Part shown: positions 10,167-22,100 of the stretch, one piece after another
How the letters are laid out: each line of letters begins with the position of its first letter
Position numbering within the stretch: the stretch's first letter is position 1
Source of the DNA: Acanthaster planci
Lineage: Eukaryota > Echinodermata > Asteroidea > Valvatida > Acanthasteridae
NCBI RefSeq assembly: GCF_001949145.1
Contig: NW_019091383.1
Coordinates: 1,679,531 to 1,743,530 of the forward strand
Length of the DNA stretch: 64,000 bases
Reading direction: 5' to 3'
Made by a program: the position numbers and the translations under genes
The notes under the pieces: model-generated
What the model was told of the DNA's origin: nothing
Database searches by the model: none
What the model saw: the letters and a program-made list of their open reading frames with translations, nothing else

Positions 10167-13100
10167 ATGTCAGGTGCAGCCATTTCAGTGAAGAAGAAGC
10201 GAAGGCTTGGGAGTAAACCGGAGGTAGAATCTTCGCAAACATCTCCGCCCAAAGATTCCAAGAAGCTGAAACGAGCACAAGAACCCACTGCAGTGCAGGT
10301 TCGATTGTGTACATGGTGATAGGCCTACACAGTCAGTGTATCACAATTCACATGGTGAAACACGACACGGCCTAGGGCTTAACGATAGCGCGTGCATTTC
10401 CGACATCATGCTTATGATAAAGTAGTTCAGCTCTGTGGGGCAGAAAATAAGGTTCACATTTTTGAAGGGGGGCATATTTATGATACTGTATTATACCCTC
10501 AGAATAATTAACTGCCAGGGGAATTACAATAAGCTTCTCCATCCCCTGCCCAAGGAGCCAATTGTTTTTGTAGAAAACTTGAAAAAGGAAAGACATTTTT
10601 TTTCCATTTCGTTCCCCATCAAAACGTGTCTGTAAAGGGCACTGAAAATGTAAGTTTTACTCTAAGGCTGATGTGCTTGATGGTATAGTCGCTGCCCAAA
10701 TCTGCATTTGAGCCTAAATCTTAACAATCACGTATTTTTGTTTCGTGGCTATGACAAGATATTTTGGTACATCTTCTTCCATTTCGATGTGGTTTATTCT
10801 TCCTTGATGTAATGATGTATTTCTGATGATAAATTTAATTTGGCCATGCTTAGGTGGCGACTTTAGGGCCGCATGTGTGTCAATTCACCATTACATTAAA
10901 TGTGCCTGTTATTCTTGAAAATCAATAGTACAGTTAACAACTTCATACTTTTTAGTTTAATCGGTGCAAACGCTTTGACACTCCTCTAGGAAAACGGAGG
11001 GGGAACTATATTACAGAAGCCAAATGATGAGTCGTGTGTATTGCTGTGGGTGGAGCCTCATTTTCATTCATAAAACCCTGGGCAAATAAATTGCACCCTG
11101 TGCCACAGCCATGGCTCAGTCTTGGCAATACCAGCGAGTGAAAATCTTGGTTATTTGAGTTTAGCATGGGACAAAGTCATATTTTGAGGGAGGGGAACTA
11201 GTAGGAAGTAAATTTCACAAAGGGAACCACAGTTCTGATGGGGATTATGGTTAGAGAAAAGCCTACTTGCGTATGGCATGTTTTTGGGCGTGCATGTACA
11301 TGTACTGATACGCTTACATCGCATGGTCTGCCTCATTAAAAATATGCGCATTATAATTTTTCGCCAGCTGCCTTAATTTCGCCAGGCATCAAAGTTTCAC
11401 CGACCACAAAGTCACCCCAACAAATTACAGCATTTTAAATAAGATTACACTTGGAAAATCCTATCTACTGCCTCTTCAAAAGGATCTACTTACATAGCGG
11501 AGTAAAGTTGAAGAAAAAATTGCAACGCAACTGTTATAGGACCTAGGTGGGACCAAACTTTGAATGACATGCAGTGCGCAGGTTCATGCCGTTGCCTGAA
11601 CGGTCGGAAGAGTTCATTTCCTTATGCAGGATTGGTTGAGGCAGGAAAACGCTATGCAAAGCGTGAGGTCAGAATAACCTACTGTAATTGGTGAATCAGT
11701 AGGCAGACTTTTTATCATAAAATCTGTGACCTTAAATAACAACTGATTAAGACATACAACCATTCTTTGCTGCGGGGGCAACCATAGGGATGTGGTGACC
11801 ATACCAACATGCACGTTACAGTAAAAAACTATCCAACTTTTTGGGCCTGTCCTCCTTCCCCCACCCAAATGTTTGGTTCTGGATCTGCCCTTATGCAGGT
11901 TGGCGTCCGTTAATTGATTAATTGTGGTGTGGAGTGACAGTGATTGATGAAAATAGCTACAAATGTCTCCTACATGTGTAAGGTGCTCTATGAGAATTCA
12001 GAGGTGCCAGTCTGGGTTTGAAACCGGAATATTTCAGTTTGGCAAAAAAACTACATTTTTGGTCCTAGTTCTCTTGCCATTTATCCAACAGGAGTCCGCT
12101 GGTGTGTCCATGTACAGTGAGGAACAGGAAGTGTTGAAGCGTGATGGCCAACAAGACCTGGAACTCCATCGCAGCGAGTGCGCCAAGCTACGCCAGATCA
12201 TGGAAGAAATTCAGTCTGCCAAACAGAGCGGTGCTGAAGATAAGGTTGGTAGTATCCACAAACTCATATTTGAACAGTTGAAATCAGGTACAACTTCTGG
12301 GCTGAATGCATCACAGCCTTTTAGGTATTTTGAAATAAAAAATGTGACCTGTCATGACAAAATGAGCATAAAGTCGCATCCTGCTGTTTCCTATTTGGAG
12401 GGTTCAAAGTCATATTGAAGTGGACGCCATTTAAAAAAAAAAAAAATCTGGACAGAGTAATCCATGTCCTACATGTATGTAAATATTTCGTAGGATCATA
12501 TATTTAAAAATTTCATTTTCTCAGAACTTCTTCTGATAGCATTATTTGTGCCCGGTCAGAAATGTTGAAACAGTGTCAGAAACAAAGACACAAAGCTGCC
12601 ATGATAATGTCTCTTCGCCTCACCCTAAGTGTACCATGTGCAGACCCTTGGAAAGCTCCCTTTGTGCTGAATTCAAAAGCACCAATATCTCAATTTTTTA
12701 AAATTCTGACTTTCAGCTCATTTTTGTGTTGACAAATCACAAATGTTTTGCCCAATTCACATTCTGTAATTTTGATTTGCAGTTTTGATGCTGGAACGTT
12801 TTGACAGAGTCTCAAGGTGCCACATACCGCACTTGTTCAAGATAGATGGGTTCTCTGTCATGTTTACAGTTTATTTTAAGTTGTATATTTCTTCAGATAA
12901 CCAGAGGTGGGAAATGTTTTGTCAAGAACAAGGAAAAAAGCTCCAACTGTGAAAATGGCTGTTCCCTTTTTTGTGTGTTTGGGATGGGTTTTTCATTCAA
13001 AAGCTAAGATTTCAGGCTTCAGAATTGAGATTGAGATTGCTATCTCTTATCATATAACCAATAGAAAGCTTCAAGGTTTGCCTCAGTGACACAAAGGCTC

Positions 13101-16100
13101 TTCAGTGTCTTTCTCTGTGGAAAATGCTTAGCCAATCAACACCTTTCGGAATCTTTCTTTGTGGGAATCTACCATTGAACTCTTTAATTACATTTTAACC
13201 AACAGAAGAAAATCTCATTATTTTTTATCATGTTTGACAGTGATACGACTTGGATTTTACAGTAGAAGGGCCAAAAGTTGCAAAACTTACAAATAAGAAG
13301 TTTTGTTCCAAAAATCATCAGGGATTGGTGGTGTTAGTGTTCCAGCTCATGAATTTTAAATTAAAGCCAAAATTTTAGCTATATGCATATTAACCGTCCT
13401 ATGCTGAAGTCACTCTTTGGGTCAATTAATCAGCCGCACAAAGATGCACCGCTGTGTCGTGTTGTGCACTGCACCAACTACATGTATCCTACACAGGAAT
13501 ATCAGATTGCACTTTGTGCTGTCCAACAACTGTGCTTCACTGTTTCATGTGCCTCATTGTACAGTAAACCAAATGCAGTGAAGAGGACTGCACAAAAGAC
13601 CCTGGGTCATTTTGGGCTGGCAACCAACTGTGTACACACTGAACCTGTGCATGTTTGAGTTCCTTGTCAGCACAAAATGACCCAGGGTCTTTTGTGCAGT
13701 CCTCTTCACTGCATTTGGTTCACTGCACAATGATGCACATGAAACAGTGAAGCACAGTTGTTGGACAGCACAAAGTGCAATCTGATATTCCTGTGTAGGA
13801 TAGTTAGTGCAGTGCACAACACGACACAGCTGCGCGTCTTTGAGGTGTTCACCAAATGACCCAAAGAGTGACTTCAGCATAGGAGGGTTAATGTGCTACT
13901 TTTTATGCTGTGCTCAATAGAGTGTCTGTTTAACCAACTGCTCATTGCTGTAGCCAAAGTTTAGTGTCGGTGGCAGCTGAAGAGTAGAAACCAGAGTGTG
14001 ACTTGGTCTGTTTTTCTACCCCCAGGATGAGTACATAGCCAGCAGACGCATGCAAGCCTCACTGCATTTCATCACCCTGAAGAAGCTGAACCGCGTGGCC
14101 CACCTGCGCTGCAAGGCGGTGCGGGAGACCACCATGGGGGGCAAGCAGCGGGTGGACAGCCTGCACCTGCAGCTGCAGAACCTGCTGTACGAGGTCATGC
14201 ACCTGCAGAAGGAGATCAAGAAATGCCGGGAATTCAAGTACGACAGCGGCAGTTCTTGAATTTAAACCTGTATCCTGCCAACCGTCATAACAAATTATTT
14301 TGAATTTCTGTTTTTATGTCCATAAATTTTGAAGTTTGTTAAAGTTTCATGCCTCACGTTTTGTGATTTGGAGTTCTGACACAAACGTTAAACTCATTTT
14401 AATAGTTTTAAAACTTCAGCAGAATTTAACCTACTGTTTACTTTGAAAACAAAGAATGAGATATCTTCATCGTTGTAATGGAAGATTAGCGATACACGTA
14501 TCATATTGGGGCGCATTTTGCCTTGCCAGTCTTTTTTGTAAACTTGCATGAAGGTTCTGCAATTTAACATTTTTTCTGTTCCGCTATTGAAACAACTAAC
14601 CAATGTGGGATGTATTTGGTGGGCAGCAATTTTGATATTTCGGGACAACACCCTCAATTTTCAGATCCAAGGATGAAGACATTGAGCTGGTGGACGTTGA
14701 GACTTTCTACCGTGAAGCTCCGTCGGAGATCTCGGCCCCCCATGCCACCAAGAAGGACCCTCACAAGCAGCGGTTGGCCAGGCTGGACTGGGAGCTGGAG
14801 CAGAGGAAGAGGTCAGGGAAAAGATTGGATTGAAACTTTGCACATACCTAGACACCTGCATGCTTGACACCTGTGCAAAGCTTAAACACATTTGGACAAA
14901 GCACTTTACGCTGAAGACCATTATGTATTTCCCACCATTGGTACATCAGCACTTTTCCTATGAACAGCCATTGAATCTTTTCATTATCAGTGCTTCATTT
15001 AAATTTTACCAAATCGGTGTCAAATAGGCTCAAGAAATTTATCAACAAATCCAACGGTGCCCTTCCGTCCCACTCCTTCCTGCAAGTTTCATGCTTGATA
15101 CTGGAAAGATTGTATGGAGAGGACCAAACTAGGGTCACAGCAGATTGCGTTAAGGAAGTTTCTTTCTTTTTTTTAATTTTCAGGCTAGCTGAGAAGCTGA
15201 AAGACTGTCAGAGCAACACCGATATCCTGGCAAGAGAGATAAACACCAAGGAGGAATATCTGGACAGCCTCCAGCCACAGCTAGCCACCATCCTCCAGGT
15301 AATTGGAATCTTTGGATTAATCCTAATACTGTAAGAAGTCTGTCGTCCAGTTTTGAACCAAGTCAGAAGTTATTTAGATAACTGTGACTGAGCCACTTGT
15401 GACTGGGCTTTGTCACGGGACTTGGGGAAGGACTTTTAGTTGACTTGTGTAAAGACCTCCGATGGCCATGACTTTAGCCCTGACCCTAAGCCCCTTGTTC
15501 CCTTTGCAGAAAACTTTCTGAATCTGTGTATGAACAAAACATCTGCTAACCTTGTCAGCAAGCTGTGATCTTTGACCCTCCATTGATCTCTGGTATGCTG
15601 CCAATACCTCCCCAAGTGGTAGAGTAGATTTGCCTACTCACATTGCAATTTATATTGACTTTGTCACTGTCCTTTGATCTGTAACCTATGACCTTTCTTA
15701 CCATCCACCAGGCCACCATACCTGTTCAGGAGTACCTCTCCATGCCCATCCATGAGATCCGTGCCCAGCACCAGACTGCCAAGCTGTTACCTAGACCACT
15801 CTACATCCTATATGTCCAGGCCAGTGCCTACCAGGAGGCTAGAGGTAAGGCAGTAGTGCGCCCTCTGTTGGCAAATGAGATGTTAGTAACATGAGAACAG
15901 AGATGGGTATTGTTCTGAGTTGGGTTTCGGCACTTGCACATGTGGAATGATGGTAGAGCCAAGTAACCTAAATGCACAACTTATGCAGTTGAAAAGTCAT
16001 TTGCGTTTGGGGGGGGCAGTGTGCATTTAAGGAAACTGACTTCAACCCGGTTTTGCTTAATAATTTGGAATCATTCAAAGTAATTTGCTGTGTCATTTGA

Positions 16101-19100
16101 AATTGAGAAGGTGAAGGGATTATTGATCTACCTCATGAACCTTTGGTTGAAAGTTTTTGAAGCTGAAAGAAGTTGTGAAAATTCAAACTTATGAAATTTA
16201 TGCAAGTTGAACTTACAAAACTTGTGGAAATTGATGTTAAGTTACAAGAGCTGAAGTTACTAGGTTATAACACAAGTTATAGAAGTTGTAGAAGTCGACA
16301 CTCAGCGTTTCTGTATGACAGTCAGCAACTCTTTGGTTTCTGCTAGATTCCTCCATGTCCCTGAAGATTGAAGGTGATAAAGATGCTGTGATTTCTGCTG
16401 GCTCTGCGTCACCTGTCATTGAGGAAGAGAGCGACTCCGATAATGAGGAGAGTCTTACTCAATCGGTAAGAAAAAAATAGAGTTTTGGTTAAGAAGACAA
16501 TGTGTTGCATAGGGAGTTTATCAGTTACTTTCCTGTTATCACTTTCCTAGGACTCTCATCTTAGATCAAAACAGGTATCAAACTTTACCATACAACCTGA
16601 ATGGTGGGCTGAAGTAACTTTGCTCTTCACAAGCACACCCTCTATAAAAGTGACTATTTACACTGTTTTGGAGGGAGCGTACTTCCAAACTTGTTTTCAA
16701 GGAGGAAACGGAGATGACTGAGGATTATGAAGAAATTTCTGTCCTGGATGAATTTTTTTACGGCAGAAGCGGCGGCGGAAGACGATTGGAAACAAGCTGG
16801 AAGAGAAGAGACAGAAGTTACTGGCCAAGCACCCTCTGCAGGTCGTCATGACCCTGAAGTTTAAGGGTAAGACCTTGTGGTCTGTCCAAAGAATCTGTCC
16901 AAATAATCTGTCCAAAGAATCTGTCCAAAGACTCTGTCCAAAGAATCTGTCCAAATAATCTGTCCAAATAATCTGTCCAAAGAATCTGTCCAAAGAATCT
17001 GTCCAAAGACTCTATCCAAAGACTCTGTCCAAAGAATCTGTCCAAAGAATCTGTCCAAAGACTCTGTCCAAAGACTCTGTCCAAAGGCTCTTTTGAGTGA
17101 GAGTTGATAATGATCTATTTGAACATTTAGAAACCTAATAGGACCAGAGAATGTGGCATCTTGGTGTTATGTTACACAGTCAAACGTATAGTTCAGTTAT
17201 TCGGATTACTGGACATTTGTTGGAATAACTGAGGTTTAATCCATAGATGGGACCCTTTGGTTGAAACCACACCATTTGTTATTTGGGCCATAAGTTTCTC
17301 ACAACTTTTCTGGCTAAGCAAATAAATATCAGCTGGGGAGGAGTCAGAAGCAGAGTACGTTCCTGGTTTAATTTTTCAGTCATTTCTTCTTTCCTTTCCA
17401 AACTTCTCTGTGTTGATTTACAACTTGTACTCGTACCTTATCACCCTTTCTCCCTCCCCTTGCCCCTGACTGTCTGACCTGTTATTTGGGTCTAATCTTC
17501 TTATCCTCTTATCCACAGACGGCTCAGTGTTGACATTGACTTTCTCCTACCTGACATCGCTTCACATCGTCACGGTTGGCGTCGACTTGAAACTGTCTCC
17601 TGTGGCTAAGACCCCTGCAGTTGCTAGGTTGGTTGATAGTGCTGAAACACATTTGTTTGACAACTCATTGAAAAGCACTCGGCAAATATTGTACCAACAT
17701 GCAAGGGAGGAAGTTAGGCTGCTGTATATAGCATTCCAACAATTTTTATGATTTCTTTCGAAATGTGAGAACTGCGGACAGAATAGCTGAACATTTGATG
17801 CAGTTAGGAATTTTCTAAAAAGTAACCCTTAATACAAACCAAGATTATAGACGTTGCTTTCAAGGTGTAATGCAGCAATTGAAATCCCCATGAAGGAGCA
17901 AATGATGGATTGTATGGTCTTTGAATTATGTTTATTAACGTTCAGACAAAGTTGTTGAGACAAACAGTTTTCCTGTTAAACAAGGATTAATCTAGTCCCC
18001 TTAACCTCTGTATAAAAAGACATTTCCACCTTATCCTGTTTTGATGGAGTAGCAAGCCTTGCATTTTGGAGTAAGAGATCATCTATCATCTAGGTCACGT
18101 TTTTAATCTGCTGGGCCATTTCCACTGGAAAACTCTAGCATTCTTTTCCCGCTTATCACAACGTGGCAACCGTCCGCTTTGTGTTAGACCATTCTGAGGC
18201 AGCGTTTTTATGGGAATGCCGTATTCCAAATAGAATGATCAACCATTCCTAGAATGAGAACAAGGTGTCCCAAATGAAGATTTACTGCCCGTCCCGAAGT
18301 ATGAGACATTCCATAAGCAAGACTAGACCCAACGCAGTAAAAAGTATTGCTCAGAAAACTGAAATGCCTTAAGAAAATAACAGCAGAGAACCAATCAGAA
18401 GTAATATACACGCTATTATACATTAGCTGGTAACCAGTTTTTGTTCAGCTATTACAATCTATGCTTAATAGATTTCTTTGTTTAGAAGTAAATTAAATTT
18501 TCCTCTGCCTTTCGTATTTTCATTCTTCAGCAGTGATCTCCTTTCACCTGATCAGCTGCTAAGCTGCCTCTATTATGGAGATACTGGACAAGTCTCGCCC
18601 AATTCCTCCAATGCTTACCAGTTTAGCAAACTGGGGTAAGATTCCTGAGAACAGTAGCGCATATTGCTAAGCGTGTGTGTTTCTTTTTCTTTCTTCAACA
18701 AAATTATTGTACTTGCTAGGAATTACTGGCCACCGTATTTCTCTCTAATTTCTGTGGCCGATTTCACGAAACTTTACACAGTGGTGTGACTCCACTAATG
18801 CCACATTTTGTCGCGTAAGTTGGGCAACAAATTAAGACCAATTTCACGAAACTCATGCACTGTGTAAGTCTGTGACTTACGCAACAAATTATGGCGTAAC
18901 TTATGCAGTCATTTTAGGTGGCATAAGTTGCACCAAACGAAGTGAAAATGAACGATTGGACAAGCTTATCAAGTCTGGTTAAGCCTCATCATTGCTGAAC
19001 TTATTCAGAATTATACGAGAAACGAACAACTTTGTTCCAGAAGGTAATAATAAACTTGTTTGGCTGTGAAAATGCTACGAAACTTTTTGTCGGTTCCGAC

Positions 19101-22100
19101 ATAGAAAAGAGGAAAACTTTTTCAAAATGGCGGGTAGATGTGATTCAAGGACTGTTTGGTGACTGCTGTTAAATTGGTAAAGAACAGCCGTTGTAAAAGC
19201 CGTTTTTGTCCTCATCCAAGAAATTTAATATTATTATAATGTGGCGCAGCTATGCAACTTTACGTGAAATCGAACGTATGCATACTGTGCAGCTAAGGCA
19301 GTTACGCCACATTTTGTGAAATCGGCTGCTGGGGCACAGGTTACCTTTTGAACTCTAAGAACCAGGCCTGCCTTTACTGCATGGATTTACTTTGCCACTC
19401 ACTTTAACTGCATGGATTCTAGGAATTTTCCATAGTAGCCAGACTGGTTCCCTTTTCAATATTTAGCACTATAGCAGCTCGCTGTGCTCCATCACTTCCC
19501 AACATACATCCATGTAATACCTTTTTGAGGGAAATCACTCCTTTTACAGCATGGAGTCTCTTATCTCAAACAGGAATTTACACAGACCTTCAAAAAATTT
19601 TTCCCAGTGAAAATGAAAAGTTAGATATTATTCACTTATTGAACTCCTCTAACTGCATGGAGTCTGCATTCCACCTCACTGCTTACACTGCTGGTTGTAG
19701 TGATTCACGTCACCTGTTTATTATGCCTCCTTGTGTAGCATGGATTCCATGAGTTCCTACATCAGCGAGACAGGTCACCCATACCGCTGGGCCCAGTGGC
19801 TGGCCGGCCTGGATTTCCTTCCGGAGGACAGAGAAGAGACCAAAGCCATGACAGCTGTCAGCACTAGCCACATGGAGTCCACCCTGAAAGCTTTGAGATC
19901 CCGCACTCGGGCAAGACTGGCATTGACAAAGCAACTGACCTCTTTAGGTACGGCCAAATCGTCCAGGTCTCATTAAAGCTACATGTATTAGTGTTTTACA
20001 ACTCGCATATCAAGAACATGTTAAAGATTTTACAAGCTTAGGACTCGTCCTAATTATCAAGTGTACCGCTACTTGTTTTCTAGGGATTCATTTTTGGGGA
20101 GACTTGTTGACACAGATGATTTTTTTTATATTCAGTTTCATGTTTCTTTTTACATATTTGTTACATTTCTCAGAGCATAATACGGTACCAGTACCAGCCC
20201 AGTCTGTGGGTCTGTTCCCGGCCAAGATTGCAGCCAGGCTAACATCGTGGGTGAAAATAACCAAGGAGGATTTTCAAGTAAGTTATCCTTTTTCTCTTCC
20301 GTCTCCGGCATCAGTCATTTACCAAGACAAATTCACAAGACGACAGTGTTGCATTCGAGTCCATCACCTGTCCANNNNNNNNNNNNNNNNNNNNNNNNNN
20401 NNNNNNNNNNNNNNNNNNNNNNNNNNNNNNNNNNNNNNNNNNNNNNNNNNNNNNNNNNNNNNNNNNNNNNNNNNNNNNNNNNNNNNNNNNNNNNNNNNNN
20501 NNNNNNNNNNNNNNNNNNNNNNNNNNNNNNNNNNNNNNNNNNNNNNNNNNNNNNNNNNNNNNNNNNNNNNNNNNNNNNNNNNNNNNNNNNNNNNNNNNNN
20601 NNNNNNNNNNNNNNNNNNNNTCACAAGGCCAGTCACAAGGCCAGTCACAAGGCCAGTCACAAGTAAAAAGGGTGAATAATAACAAAGAATGCTTGTGTCC
20701 TAGCTCATTTGAATAGCTTGTGAATTGGCTTAACCCCTTGACGGCGTTTTTTTTTTTTACCGCATCCTGCCTGCCTGCCGGGATTAATTTCCCAATTTTG
20801 CTAATGGCAACTGCAGACACCGAGCTTGGCCACCAGGCCTTATCTGCCAAGTTTGCTGGGTCACACACTGCACACAGCCCGGCTCTGTGTGGCCATGATT
20901 CTTGCTGGGGTATTTGGATCCCGTCCAACGTAATACCAGACACCCAGCACTTGCCTTGCCAACGTAACAACACTAACTACCCAACGACGCTCGGCCAAAG
21001 CAGAGCGTGCAGCACCCGCTAAGTTCACACGGTCTATGCTTGCGACAGGCGGGCACTGTGGCTCTTGTGCTCACTCCCCAGTAGTCCATACATGCCCAGC
21101 ATCAATGCCCAGCCCCCACTTATACATAGAGTGCGCTTCATAAGTTTTTATTTTATCTCATACCCAGTTAACATTACCCGTAAAATTTGCCTGTTTTTTA
21201 TCTTGTGCAAAGTTTGCACATAATTTTTCTCACACAATTCCAAGTTTTGTTTTTTGCAAGGTGTGTTCAAATCCCCTTTCTGAATGTAATGGTATAAAAC
21301 AGCCCCTTCTAAGTAAACTTGGAACCGTTCCATGAAAAAATAATAATCTTCTCCATAATTATAAAATAAACAGACACAAGAAAAGCACCAGACAAATTTT
21401 TTGCGTGTTCAGTGGCATAGCGGTTCATCTCGTTGGCAATTGGGCAACGTCAGCTCTGGGGTGAAGAACTGCTCAAAGATTTCGAGAAGAGTGCTGTTCT
21501 TGTCCAGTTCTTGCACTTGAACACCCGCTGTGCCTTGAAAGCCGTGTTGGCAGGAGATGTTTTCATCATCTGTCCATTGAATGGACGAAGAAGTCTTGAC
21601 CTTGGCAGGCTTCGCTTACGGTGGTTGCCCATTAGAATCGCTGTCACTAGTTTCAATTTCTGACGTGAAATCTGAACCACTAGTCACTGTCAGAGTTTCC
21701 TCTTCACTTTAAGACATCATGTAATGCAACTGAAGGATCAGGAAATGGCCGAGCAAATATATATCCAGCACTACAGAAAACGCTGCTTTGTGACAAAACA
21801 AATGTCCAATTATGCTGAACAATGGCCTGTCTATTAGCCTGTCTAGTTCATGGTGCTGGGGTGCTGTCCACGTGTTCAGAGCCCAGCAGGGACGTAAACA
21901 ATCGCGCGCACACCATGTCAATGGCCTGTATTCATCACGCTCCGAGCCCACACAAAGCGTGTTGCATGAGCCCAGACTGCTGCTTCGAGCGACGCTCCAT
22001 GGAGATCACCCAGGGTATTCAATCAAAGACAGTGGGGTGTTGTGATGAAAAAATAAATTCCCATTTACTAAATATCAGGGATCAACCAACTCTCCAAGTT

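Noticed and set aside
13383-13880. Two antiparallel ORFs with nearly the same protein
   Set aside because: They are the two arms of one foldback element.
16697-17084. Minus-strand ORFs with repeated DRFFGQIxWT peptides
   Set aside because: They are translations of the 13-bp minisatellite in all three frames and have no gene context.
16881-17086. CRISPR-like regular repeats
   Set aside because: The units are directly adjacent with no spacers, and the genome is eukaryotic.
20104-20973. Long ORFs running through the N gap
   Set aside because: The open stretch is made of unknown bases; only the THOC5 exon at 20174-20277 is real.
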